Shown: positions 1 through 7,098, counted from the first letter of the stretch. The stretch: DNA of 15,015 bases from Paracoccaceae bacterium (GCA_021767525.1 JAASTF010000047.1:1-15015), one strand, 5' to 3'. Translations and numbers: made by a program. Notes: generated from the letters alone by a model not told the origin.

Positions 1-1238
1 AAGTCTTCTTCGTTTCGGGCCAGAACTTGCCGCCAGCCTTCGGCGCGCCCTGCCAGCGGCGCGGCCACCACCGCGTCGCCATGCCACAGCGCCGGGCAAG
101 CCAGCATCGAGGCATAGGGCAAGCCGCTGCCCCGCCAGTCGGGGCATTGCTCCAGCCCCGCTTCTCCAAGGGCCGCCACCGTCAGAGGCGTTTGCGAGGC
201 CGGTCCGACAAAGCGCCAGCGCCCGTCCCAGGGTAGTTCGCAATTCCCTCGCAACCGCGCGACGGCGTTGTATTCGCGGGTCAGGCGGATCGGCTCGTCA
301 CGGTTGCCAGGCAGCAACTGGCACCCATGCAGTGTCATCCCGCGCCCCGCCAGCGCGGCCTCGACCATGTCCAACAGCGGCTTGCGGCGCGGTGGATATT
401 CCGCCCCGCTGATCCAGCATAGCGCCTGCGCCAGCAGGCGGCGCTGGATGTCTTGCGGCAGGCTGCGAAACCCGCCGCGCGCAATCACCACATCGCCAGC
501 CTGTGTATGGGCGATGTCACGCGCCGCCAGGTAGGTGAACCATTTCAGGGCCTTGCGCGCCTCGGCCATGTTTTCGGCCACGGTCAGCAAGGCATCGCGA
601 TCCAGCCCCATCGGCCCCAGCACTTCAAGCGCGCGACGCGCCTTGATGCGGTCGAACCGGGTGTCATCGTTCGACGGATCGTCAACCCAATCCTGGCCCT
701 GCGCGGTCAGCCACTCGCGCAGTTCGGCGCGCGAGATATCCAGAAGCGGGCGCAGAAAGGTGACGCCGTCGACGCTGCGGCGCGGCGGGATCGCCGCCAG
801 CCCGTCGGCACCCGCCCCGCGCGCCAGGCGCATCAGCACGGTTTCGGCCTGGTCATCCGCCGTATGCCCCATCGCGACATGGCTGAGCCCGTTCCGGGCC
901 GCCCAGTCGGCGATCAAGGCAAACCGGGCCCGGCGAGCGCTGTCCTGCAGATTTCCCTGCCCGCTCCAGCGGCCCCACGCCACGATGTCATGGGCAATGC
1001 CACGGGCCGCGGCGATACCGGCCACACCGCGTGCCTCCTCTGCGCTTTCGGGGCGCAAGCCGTGATCGATGGTCACGGCGCGCAGCGGAATCCCGCCGTC
1101 CCTGGCCCATTGTGCCGCGCTTATCATCAATGCAAGGGAATCACCGCCGCCCGAAACGGCCACGCCAAGCCCCGTCATCCGATCGCCAGTCACCAGCCCC
1201 GAAATCCGGGCACCGATGCGCGATGCCACGCTTGTCAC
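1..1238 (-). CDS. tilS: tRNA(Ile)-lysidine synthetase, 3' end beyond window
   Basis: TilS uses ATP and lysine to convert C34 of the CAU-anticodon tRNA-Ile to lysidine, so that the tRNA reads AUA. About 412 codons are visible without a stop. The PP-loop ATPase signature SGGGDS lies at residues 29-34, followed by the family motifs GHTADDQAET and DDPSN, so the N-terminal catalytic domain is complete. The C-terminal substrate-binding part is present to within a few residues of the usual total (about 420-430 in related bacteria, from memory). The start chosen is GTG at 1238, which overlaps the cpoB stop as GTGA and suggests translational coupling; an internal ATG at codon 21 is too close to the PP-loop. 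It is the last visible gene of the tol-pal run. In alphaproteobacteria ftsH commonly follows, but that lies outside the window. Confidence 0.93.
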   Translation of the reverse strand, partial: MTSVASRIGARISGLVTGDRMTGLGVAVSGGGDSLALMISAAQWARDGGIPLRAVTIDHGLRPESAEEARGVAGIAAARGIAHDIVAWGRWSGQGNLQDSARRARFALIADWAARNGLSHVAMGHTADDQAETVLMRLARGAGADGLAAIPPRRSVDGVTFLRPLLDISRAELREWLTAQGQDWVDDPSNDDTRFDRIKARRALEVLGPMGLDRDALLTVAENMAEARKALKWFTYLAARDIAHTQAGDVVIARGGFRSLPQDIQRRLLAQALCWISGAEYPPRRKPLLDMVEAALAGRGMTLHGCQLLPGNRDEPIRLTREYNAVARLRGNCELPWDGRWRFVGPASQTPLTVAALGEAGLEQCPDWRGSGLPYASMLACPALWHGDAVVAAPLAGRAEGWRQVLARNEED

Positions 1239-2077
1239 GGACAGCTCAGGCGGGCCCGGGCCTGTTCGGCCATCATCACCGCCTCGGATTGCGGAAACCG
1301 TGCGCCCACCTCGGCCAGGGTCACGCAGGCCTCTTGGGTTTGGCCCAGATCGCCCAGCTTTTCGCCCAGCCGCAGCAGCGCGCGGGGGGCGATGGGACCA
1401 TCCTGATCGCTGCTGAACGCCTCGAGATAGGCGCGCGCGGCGGTCGTGTTCTCGCCCTGCTGGGCCAGCGCCTCGCCCCGGTGGAAATGCGCCTGTGCGC
1501 TTAACGGGCCGCCCGGGTAGGTTTCGGTGAAGTTGGCAAAGGCCTGTGCGGCCTCGGCGAAATTGCCCTGGTCGAACGCGGCCTTGGCCCGGTCGAAATC
1601 GGCCTGCTCGCCCATCGCCATCTGCGGGCCATCGCCACCGCCCGCGTTGTCCTGCTGCGGCGGCGCCGCCGGGCCGGGCGCGGTTTCAACCTCGACCCCA
1701 CCCAGCGTAGGGGTATCGCCCAGCTGGCCGATATCGCAGTCGGGTTCCAGCTCGCACAGGCGGAATTCAAGGTCGCCTATGCGGTTGGTGCCATCGGTCA
1801 CGACGCTGTTGATGCGAAACTCCAGCTCTTCGGTTTTCGAGGTGAGGCGCTGCAACTCGGCCTCGATGGCGTCGATGCGCTGCAGGGCCGATCCGCCCTG
1901 CCCTACGCCGCCCGGCGCGCCCGTGGTCGACAGCTCGCGCCGCAGCTTTTGGATCTCGACGAAAACGACCGTCAGCTCTTGCCGGATATCGGCCAGCGTT
2001 TCGGCGTCCTGCGCCGTCGCCATGCCACCGGGCAAAAGCATCGCAGCCGCCACGCCCGCCATCAAAACCTTGCGCAT
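1235..2077 (-). CDS. cpoB: Tol-Pal system protein CpoB (YbgF)
   Basis: CpoB is a periplasmic TolA-binding protein. In E. coli it coordinates outer-membrane constriction with septal peptidoglycan synthesis. The 280-aa product has a Sec signal peptide (residues 1-22, ending ATA before QDAE) and a heptad-rich coiled-coil segment at about 26-110. A Gly/Pro/Gln-rich linker follows at about 111-158, then a C-terminal TPR domain at about 159-280 beginning DFDRAKAAFDQGNFAEAA. This is the normal family layout. A TTG eight codons upstream (2101) is also open. The ATG at 2077 is preferred because AAAGGGG lies just upstream and the signal peptide then begins directly with MRKVL. The gene follows pal by about 30 nt and overlaps tilS by 4 nt. 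Cysteines at about 108 and 114 in the coiled-coil/linker border could form a disulfide (inference). Confidence 0.94.
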   Translation of the reverse strand: MRKVLMAGVAAAMLLPGGMATAQDAETLADIRQELTVVFVEIQKLRRELSTTGAPGGVGQGGSALQRIDAIEAELQRLTSKTEELEFRINSVVTDGTNRIGDLEFRLCELEPDCDIGQLGDTPTLGGVEVETAPGPAAPPQQDNAGGGDGPQMAMGEQADFDRAKAAFDQGNFAEAAQAFANFTETYPGGPLSAQAHFHRGEALAQQGENTTAARAYLEAFSSDQDGPIAPRALLRLGEKLGDLGQTQEACVTLAEVGARFPQSEAVMMAEQARARLSCP

Positions 2078-2108
2078 CGCACCCACCCCTTTCGTCACCA
2101 AACCCGGC

Positions 2109-2627
2109 CTAGCTGGACAGCCCGGCGGCCAGCACCGTCACCGCGCGGCGGTTCTTGGCATAACAGGCCTCGTCCGAGCACAGCTCGATCGGGCGTTCCT
2201 TGCCGTAACTGACCACGCGCAGCCGGCTGCCGGCCACGCCCTTCGACACCAGGTATTCCTGAACCGCGTTGGCGCGACGCGCACCAAGGGCCAGGTTGTA
2301 TTCGCGCGTGCCCTGTTCGTCGGCATGGCCTTCGATCACGGCGGTATAATCAGAATTCTGCATCAGCCAGTTGGCCTGCCCGTCCAGCACCGTGCGCGCC
2401 TCGGGCGTCAGGGTCGACTGGTCGACGGCGAACAGAACGCGGTCGCCCACGGTCTGCTGGAAATATGCTGGCGAGGCCGGATCGTTGGCCGAGCCCGGCA
2501 CGATCGCGCCCGCGCCCGTATTCGCGCCCAGGTTCACGTCATTACCGCTGCCAAAGCGGTCGGGGTTGGTGCAGGCCGCCAGGGCCAGCACCGAGGTCAG
2601 CATCACTGCCCTTGCAAGAATTTTCAT
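2109..2627 (-). CDS. pal: Peptidoglycan-associated lipoprotein Pal
   Basis: Pal is an outer-membrane lipoprotein that binds the peptidoglycan peptide stem and is mobilised to division sites by Tol. The 172-aa product starts MKILAR and has a lipobox LAAC with the acylated cysteine at residue 19. It is followed by a Gly/Asn/Pro-rich tether and an OmpA-like domain from about residue 62 to 168. The motif GHADEQGTREYN is present. D103 and R118 align with the two E. coli Pal residues that contact diaminopimelate. C150 and C155 near the end may pair. An in-frame ATG 22 codons upstream (2693) would spoil the lipoprotein signal, so ATG 2627 is taken, with a purine-rich GGCGGA upstream. The 98-nt gap to tolB shows no terminator, so co-transcription is likely. 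Confidence 0.96.
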   Translation of the reverse strand: MKILARAVMLTSVLALAACTNPDRFGSGNDVNLGANTGAGAIVPGSANDPASPAYFQQTVGDRVLFAVDQSTLTPEARTVLDGQANWLMQNSDYTAVIEGHADEQGTREYNLALGARRANAVQEYLVSKGVAGSRLRVVSYGKERPIELCSDEACYAKNRRAVTVLAAGLSS

Positions 2628-2725
2628 GATCTCATTCCGCCTGTGTTGTCGTTGTTCGTCTGTCTTGCCTGCCGCATTGTTAGCACAGGCCAAAGGTTAA
2701 TGGAATCGCCACGCCCCATGCGCCC

Positions 2726-4048
2726 CTAGTTCTGCAAGGGCGACCACGACGGATCGCTGGCGCCGGTTTCCGTGCGCACCCGTTTCAGGTTGCGACCCGT
2801 GATATCGACCGAGTAAAGCGAGGATTGCCCGCCCGCCCCTTGGGTTTCGCGGGTGAACATGATGACCCGGCCATTGGGCGCCCATGTGGGACCCTCGTCG
2901 AGGAACGAGGCCGTCAGCAACCGCTCTTCGCTGCCATCGGTGCGCATGACGCCGATATGGAACCGCCCCTTGGATTGCTTGGTAAAGGCGATCAGGTCGC
3001 CGCGCGGGCTCCAGACCGGGGTGCCGTAACGGCCAGGGCCAAAGCTGATCCGACGCGGCTCGCCGCCTGACGCCGGCATGATATATAGCTGCTGGTTGCC
3101 CGAGCGGTCGGATTCGAACACGATCTGGCTGCCATCGGGGCTGAAACTTGGGGCGGTTTCGATCGACGGCGCGCTGGTCAGCCGCTGCGGCGCGCCACCG
3201 GCAATGGGCATCCGGTAGATATCGGTGTTGCCGCCCTGGGTCAGCGAATAGATCACCGTCTGTCCATCGGGCGAGAAACGGGGGCTAAAGCTCATGGTGC
3301 CGGGTTGGTTTTCCAGCACGCGGCGCCCCACGCTGGCCACGTCCAGCACGTGAATGCGCGGAAACCCGGTTTCATAGCTGGTATAAAGAATGCGGTCGCC
3401 CGAGGGCGAAAAGCGCGGCGCCAGCACGATGGACCTGCTGTCGGTCAGGTATTGCACGTTGGCGCCATCGTAATCCATCACGGCAAGCCGTTTCTGCCGC
3501 TCGCCCTTGGGGCCGCTTTCGGCCACGAAGACCACGCGGCTGTCGAAATAGGGCGCCTCGCCGGTGATGCGGCTATAGACGGCATCGGCCACCTTGTGCG
3601 CGATCCGGCGCCAGCCCTGCTCGGTTCCGTCGAATTGCAGGCCCGCGCCCATTTCCTGCCCGGCGAAGACGTCATACAGCCGAAACTTGACCGACACGCG
3701 GCCATCGCCCTCCATGCTGACGGCCCCGGCGATCAGGGCCTGCGCGTTGATCGCGCGCCAATCGGCGAACTGCACGGGGCTGTTGAAGCTTGTGATCTGG
3801 CTGATGAAGGCATCTTGCGGGATTTCGCGAAACAGGCCCGTGCCGGTCAGGTCGGCGGCCACGACGCGGGCGATTTGTTGCGCCATTTGCTGGGCCGCGG
3901 CGCTTTCGGCCACGAAATCGGGCACCGCAAAGGGCAAGGGTTCGATCACGCCCTCGTCGATCGTGATCCGAAGCGGACCGTTCTGGGCCTGCACGGGAAG
4001 CGCCATCAGCCACAGCGCCGCAAGAAGGGTCAGGAAACGCACCATCAT
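2726..4048 (-). CDS. tolB: Tol-Pal translocation protein TolB
   Basis: TolB is a periplasmic beta-propeller protein that shuttles between Pal and TolA. The 440-aa product has a signal peptide ending PVQA before QNG. The mature N-terminus (PLRITIDEGV) corresponds to the TolA-binding box of E. coli TolB. The alpha/beta domain is at about 25-165. The propeller contains PD40-type repeats: FSPSGDRILY near 213, FSPDGQTVIY near 258, FSPDGSQIVF near 302, WSPRGDLIAF near 346 and WAPNGRVIMF near 389, with a last partial repeat SDPSWSP at 431. Length is normal for the family. Two consecutive ATGs are possible (4048 and 4045); GAGG sits 5 or 8 nt upstream. The gene directly follows the TolA domain III paralogue, with a 35-codon reading frame between them whose stop overlaps this start. 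Confidence 0.97.
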   Translation of the reverse strand: MMVRFLTLLAALWLMALPVQAQNGPLRITIDEGVIEPLPFAVPDFVAESAAAQQMAQQIARVVAADLTGTGLFREIPQDAFISQITSFNSPVQFADWRAINAQALIAGAVSMEGDGRVSVKFRLYDVFAGQEMGAGLQFDGTEQGWRRIAHKVADAVYSRITGEAPYFDSRVVFVAESGPKGERQKRLAVMDYDGANVQYLTDSRSIVLAPRFSPSGDRILYTSYETGFPRIHVLDVASVGRRVLENQPGTMSFSPRFSPDGQTVIYSLTQGGNTDIYRMPIAGGAPQRLTSAPSIETAPSFSPDGSQIVFESDRSGNQQLYIMPASGGEPRRISFGPGRYGTPVWSPRGDLIAFTKQSKGRFHIGVMRTDGSEERLLTASFLDEGPTWAPNGRVIMFTRETQGAGGQSSLYSVDITGRNLKRVRTETGASDPSWSPLQN

Positions 4049-4152
4049 AGGGACCTCATTTTCTTCGGATTGGGCCGGGATTCAATCGCAGCGCCGGGCG
4101 CATGGGCGAAAATCGGCGTATTCGCGCGGCAGGGGCGTATCGCGTATCGCAT
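4045..4152 (-). CDS. Possible 35-codon coupling ORF before tolB
   Basis: This is an open frame of 35 codons (begins MRYAIRPCRA, ends PKKMRSL). Its ATG shares the A of the stop codon of the upstream TolA-III paralogue (TGATG), and its TGA overlaps the tolB ATG by 4 nt (ATGA). The tolB ribosome-binding GAGG lies inside it. I recognise no protein family, and the peptide has no signal sequence or membrane segment. It may serve only to carry ribosomes across the 103-nt gap, may be decayed coding sequence left by the duplication next door, or may be chance. The only support is its exact stop/start geometry at both ends. Confidence 0.2.
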   Translation of the reverse strand: MRYAIRPCRANTPIFAHAPGAAIESRPNPKKMRSL

Positions 4153-4472
4153 CACTTGATCCTCATGTTGCTGGGATCGAAGGTCATTTCGATCTCGCGC
4201 CATTGGCCGTATTTCTCGGCCGGCAGGTCAAAGCCGTTGACGCCGCAGCGGATGATCGCCCGGCGCGCGGTGTCGAAGGCCTGCCGGGCTAGAAGCTCGG
4301 ACTCTCCCGAATGGCGAACCAGGCGGATTGAATCTGCCACCGGAGTCGCATCGCGGTTCATTTCAATGGAAACCGCAACCGCAACGCGCAATGCATCGCT
4401 CGACAATTCGCCTACATTCCAACAACGTTGGACCGACAGCGCCATGGCCGCTCTCTCGCTCGAGGTCAAGGG
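4152..4472 (-). repeat. Direct repeat copy 2 (TolA domain III coding unit)
   Basis: This 321-bp unit encodes the last 107 residues of the TolA-III paralogue and matches 4724-5044 in the same orientation with a constant offset of 572 bp and no gaps in the protein alignment. Identity is highest at the 3' end: 4239-4289 matches 4811-4861 at 50 of 51 bases. Identity falls towards the 5' end of the unit. Confidence 0.8.
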
Positions 4473-4724
4473 CGGCTCAGCATCCTCTTGAATATTTGGG
4501 ACTGCCGCCGAAGCCCCATTTGGTAGCGTGACCACGTATCCAAGCGGTATTCGAATAGTGGCCCCTTTTAGGACTACGCCATCAGGGCCGTGCTCTACCT
4601 GGCCACCAAGCACCTGGTAGCTACCACTAGGCAAGATGATAGCCATTTCTCCGTCCGCTTCCTGTGCTGCCACTGTGCTTGCAGCGAAGGCGAAAGCCAA
4701 AGAAAACGCTTTCAGACGCACCAT
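4152..4724 (-). CDS. Secreted stand-alone TolA domain III paralogue
   Basis: The 190-aa product begins with a Sec signal peptide (MVRLKAF..., cleavage likely after STVAA at residue 20). A segment of unknown fold follows at 21-83, then residues 84-190, which align without gaps to TolA 264-370 (78/107 identical by hand count). Both cysteines of the domain (RCWN and IIRC) and the C-terminus FDPSNMRIK are kept. It has no TolA transmembrane anchor and no Pro/Ala/Glu arm, so it should be free in the periplasm. In TolA this domain binds TolB, Pal and CpoB and is hijacked by colicins and phages, so this protein may compete for or modulate those contacts (inference). The ATG at 4724 shares its A with the tolA stop (TGATG), and GAGGA lies upstream, inside tolA. 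A longer frame from 4775 runs only into tolA and is rejected. GC is about 55% in the 5' half, with rare codons (ATA, CTA, AGA), unlike its neighbours. Confidence 0.85.
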   Translation of the reverse strand: MVRLKAFSLAFAFAASTVAAQEADGEMAIILPSGSYQVLGGQVEHGPDGVVLKGATIRIPLGYVVTLPNGASAAVPNIQEDAEPPLTSSERAAMALSVQRCWNVGELSSDALRVAVAVSIEMNRDATPVADSIRLVRHSGESELLARQAFDTARRAIIRCGVNGFDLPAEKYGQWREIEMTFDPSNMRIK

Positions 4725-5044
4725 CACTTGATCCTCATATTCGAGGGATCGAAGGTCATTTCGATCTCTTGCCACTGGCCGTACTTCTCACGCGGCAGGT
4801 CGTAGCCATCGACGCCGCAGCGGATGATCGCGCGGCGCGCGGTGTCGAAGGCCTGCCGGGCCGAGGCGTCGCTGCCGCCCGACTGGCCAACCAACCGGAT
4901 CGAGCCGGTGATCGGAGTGCCGTCTTCGTTCATCTGCACCGATACCACCACCGTGGTGCGCAGCGCGTCCGACGACAGCGAGCCGACGTTCCAGCAGCGC
5001 TGCACGCCCACGCGCAGCGCGTCGCGTTCGCCCGCGGTCATCGG
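4724..5044 (-). repeat. Direct repeat copy 1 (TolA domain III coding unit)
   Basis: This is the partner of the repeat at 4152-4472. It encodes residues 264-370 of TolA plus the stop, and is the presumed original copy because it is attached to the complete tolA gene. The two copies end with the same GAGGATCAAGTGATG junction, so both provide a ribosome-binding site and an overlapping start for the next frame. Confidence 0.8.
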
Positions 5045-5836
5045 CGGGCCGGTGGGTGCGGTGGATGTGCCTTGCGCGTCTTGCCCGCCCAGCGCCTCGG
5101 CCAGCGCGTTTTCCACCGCGCTTTGGGTGCTGTCGGTGGCGGGCGCCTCGGCGGTTTCGGTGCGCTCGGGCTGTGGCGCGGGGCGATTGGGCCGCGCCTT
5201 GGGACGGACCGAGCGGACCGGGGCGGCGGCGGGCGCCTCCTCGGCTTCGGTCACAATCTCGGTTGTGGCCTCTTCCGGCGCGGTGGCGTCTTGTTCTTCG
5301 CGGGGCGTGTCGGCGTTGTCTTGCGGCGTGGCCTCTTCGCGCACCACGTCATCCACCTGCGCGTCGGGCGGCGGCGGGGCGACGGGTTCGGGCGCCACGC
5401 GCGGCGCGGGGCGCGGCACCGGGCTGTCTGCGATCTCGGGCGCGATCACCGCCTGTTCCTGTGGCGGCGGGGCGATCTCGGTCACTTCGTCCTGCACCTC
5501 GGCCGGGTCGGCGAGCGCCGGTTCGGGCGGCGTTGGCGCGGCCTCGGGCGGCGGGGCCTCTGCCGCCTCGGGGGCGGGCGGCGTGGGGCGCGGCGCGGGC
5601 CGCACCGGCGCGGGTGCCGGCGCCTCGTCGGTTTCGGGCGGGTTGGGCAGCGCCACGTCGGTGGCGGTGTCCGGCGGTTCGGTGCCCGTCATCAGGGCAT
5701 CGAATTCAGCACCCGAGATCATCGCCACTTCGGTCACCTCGAACGGCTCGGGCGCGGGTGCGAAGGCCCCGCCGAACAGAATCCAGCCGATCAGGCCGAT
5801 ATGGCCCGCGCCGGATATGATGTGCCCCACATGCAT
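4724..5836 (-). CDS. tolA: Cell envelope integrity protein TolA
   Basis: TolA is the inner-membrane anchored arm that spans the periplasm and contacts TolB/Pal when energised by TolQR. The 370-aa product has a short N-terminus and one membrane helix at about residues 6-27. S8 and H12 fit the S-x3-H motif by which TolA/TonB helices engage TolQR. Domain II, about 45-260, is a Pro/Ala/Glu-rich extended arm in place of the long helix of E. coli TolA, a common alphaproteobacterial form. Domain III is at 264-370 with cysteines in RCWN and IIRC. The start at 5836 lies 8 nt after the tolR stop, with GAGG upstream. The stop overlaps the start of the next gene (TGATG). The low-complexity middle accounts for the long antisense open frames here. 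Confidence 0.94.
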   Translation of the reverse strand: MHVGHIISGAGHIGLIGWILFGGAFAPAPEPFEVTEVAMISGAEFDALMTGTEPPDTATDVALPNPPETDEAPAPAPVRPAPRPTPPAPEAAEAPPPEAAPTPPEPALADPAEVQDEVTEIAPPPQEQAVIAPEIADSPVPRPAPRVAPEPVAPPPPDAQVDDVVREEATPQDNADTPREEQDATAPEEATTEIVTEAEEAPAAAPVRSVRPKARPNRPAPQPERTETAEAPATDSTQSAVENALAEALGGQDAQGTSTAPTGPPMTAGERDALRVGVQRCWNVGSLSSDALRTTVVVSVQMNEDGTPITGSIRLVGQSGGSDASARQAFDTARRAIIRCGVDGYDLPREKYGQWQEIEMTFDPSNMRIK

Positions 5837-5844
5837 TGCGGGCC

Positions 5845-6321
5845 TCAGTTCTCCTGCCCGTCAAGCGCGGGGCCGCCCGTGTCGGTCACCAGGCCGATAT
5901 TGTCGAACCCGGCGCGGTTCAGCGCGCCCATCACCTGCACCACGGCCGCGTAGGGCACGTTGCCATCCGCGCGCACGAAAACCCGGTCGCTGGCGCGTTC
6001 GGCGGCAATGGCGCGCAGGCGGTTTACCAGCTCGTCGCGGGCGACCTCGGTTGTCTGGATCATCACCTGGCCTTCGGCGGTGATGGTGATGGCAAGCGGC
6101 TCTTCCTGTTCGCCCGGCAGAGCGTTGGCGGCGGTCTTGGGCAGTTCGACCGGCACGCCCACGGTCATCAGCGGCGCGGCGACCATGAAGATGATTAGCA
6201 GCACCAGCATCACGTCGACAAAGGGCGTGACGTTGATTTCGGCCATCGGGCGGGCCCGCCCGCCCCGGCGCCGTCCGCGCCGACCGCCGCCGCCCTGTTT
6301 CTGGATCACGCCTGCGCCCAT
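5845..6321 (-). CDS. tolR: Biopolymer transporter ExbD/TolR family protein TolR
   Basis: TolR forms the dimeric plug/stator component of the TolQR proton channel. The 158-aa product has a Gly/Arg-rich cytoplasmic N-terminus (about 1-25). The signature AEINVTPFVDVMLVLLIIF follows, with the proton-carrying aspartate at residue 36 inside the single membrane helix (about 34-54). The periplasmic domain runs from about 58 to 158. Length is typical. It starts 3 nt after the tolQ stop and ends 8 nt before tolA, so the three motor genes are tightly coupled. TolR rather than ExbD is chosen because of the tolQ/tolA context. Confidence 0.96.
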   Translation of the reverse strand: MGAGVIQKQGGGGRRGRRRGGRARPMAEINVTPFVDVMLVLLIIFMVAAPLMTVGVPVELPKTAANALPGEQEEPLAITITAEGQVMIQTTEVARDELVNRLRAIAAERASDRVFVRADGNVPYAAVVQVMGALNRAGFDNIGLVTDTGGPALDGQEN

Positions 6322-6324
6322 GGC

Positions 6325-7020
6325 TCAGGAATCCAGCTGACGGCTGAGGATGGTGGAAAACTCGTCGGCAAAGGCCTCGTAGCCGCCGACGATGCGATCG
6401 CTGTCCGCGCTCAGCTTGTTGTAGAAGATGACGGCCGGGATGGCCGCAAGAAGGCCCAACGCGGTTGCAAGAAGCGCCTCGGCGATGCCCGGGGCCACGA
6501 CGGCGAGGTTGGTGTTCTGCTGCTCGGCGATGCCGATAAAGCTGTGCATGATGCCCCAGACCGTGCCGAACAGGCCCACAAAAGGCGTGACCGACCCGAC
6601 CGTGGCCAGCACTGACAGGCCGCTTTGCAATTCCTCGGCTTCCTTGGCGATGGCCACATCCATGCTGCGGTCGATCCGGGCCTGTGCACCCGCGATCAGC
6701 CCGCCATCCTGGCGGTGGCTGCGGCGCCATTCGATCATTCCGGCCGCAAAGACCCGCTGCGAGCGGCCCGCAGGGTCGGCGCCGATCTGGTCGAACAGCT
6801 CGTCCAGCGGCTCACCCGACCAAAAGGCGCGATCAAACACCGCCGCCTCGGCGCGGGCCTTGCGATAGCTGATCAACTTTTGAACGATGATGGACCAAGA
6901 CCAGAACGACGCCAGGATCAGGGCGATCATCACCAGTTTGACGGTCAGGGTGCTTTGCGCGAAGAGCCCCCACATGGAGAATTCCATCCCCTGTGCGGCT
7001 GCAAGAGTTTCTGCTTCCAT
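6325..7020 (-). CDS. tolQ: Tol-Pal system proton channel TolQ
   Basis: TolQ is the pentameric inner-membrane channel subunit of the Tol motor. The 231-aa product has three predicted membrane helices at about 27-47, 137-160 and 174-200, and a large cytoplasmic loop between the first two. The family motif GLFGTVWGIMHSF is at 149-161, and the third helix contains the expected small and threonine residues (EALLATALGL). It is the first gene of the tol-pal run on this strand. A purine-rich CAGGCAG lies just before the ATG. A weak sigma70-like promoter can be proposed at 7069-7098. Confidence 0.97.
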   Translation of the reverse strand: MEAETLAAAQGMEFSMWGLFAQSTLTVKLVMIALILASFWSWSIIVQKLISYRKARAEAAVFDRAFWSGEPLDELFDQIGADPAGRSQRVFAAGMIEWRRSHRQDGGLIAGAQARIDRSMDVAIAKEAEELQSGLSVLATVGSVTPFVGLFGTVWGIMHSFIGIAEQQNTNLAVVAPGIAEALLATALGLLAAIPAVIFYNKLSADSDRIVGGYEAFADEFSTILSRQLDS

Positions 7021-7068
7021 TCTGCCTGCTCGTTGTTGTGGCCCCGGTTTTTCGGGCCTTTTGCCGGT

Positions 7069-7098
7069 AAACTACCTTATGGGTAAGGGGAAAGCCAA
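7069..7098 (-). promoter_or_regulatory. Candidate promoter for tolQ operon
   Basis: On the minus strand, TTGGCT (7098-7093) and TAGTTT (7074-7069) are separated by 18 nt and lie about 48 nt upstream of the tolQ ATG. The match to the sigma70 consensus is moderate (4/6 and 3/6). Support is position and spacing only. A short dyad CCTTA-TGGG-TAAGG (7075-7088) lies inside the spacer. Confidence 0.25.

Noticed and set aside
2628..2693. A 22-codon N-terminal extension of Pal
   Set aside because: It would move the lipoprotein signal away from the N-terminus; MKILAR at 2627 gives a normal lipobox at residue 19.
1527..2729. A long plus-strand open frame (400 codons) antisense to cpoB and pal
   Set aside because: High-GC shadow: no family resemblance, while the minus strand encodes complete CpoB and Pal with signal peptides.
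4725..4775. A 17-codon N-terminal extension of the TolA-III paralogue (start at 4775)
   Set aside because: It lies inside tolA and would place MARDRNDLRSLEYEDQV in front of an otherwise normal signal peptide; the TGATG start at 4724 with GAGGA upstream is better.
4152..5044. Possibility that the TolA repeat is an assembly artefact
   Set aside because: The two copies differ in about a quarter of residues and in many bases, and the second has its own signal peptide and unique segment, so a simple misassembly of one sequence cannot explain it.
4664..5953. Long plus-strand frames opposite tolA (Gly/Arg- or Ser/Gly-rich)
   Set aside because: They mirror the Pro/Ala/Glu-rich low-complexity arm of TolA and have no independent support.
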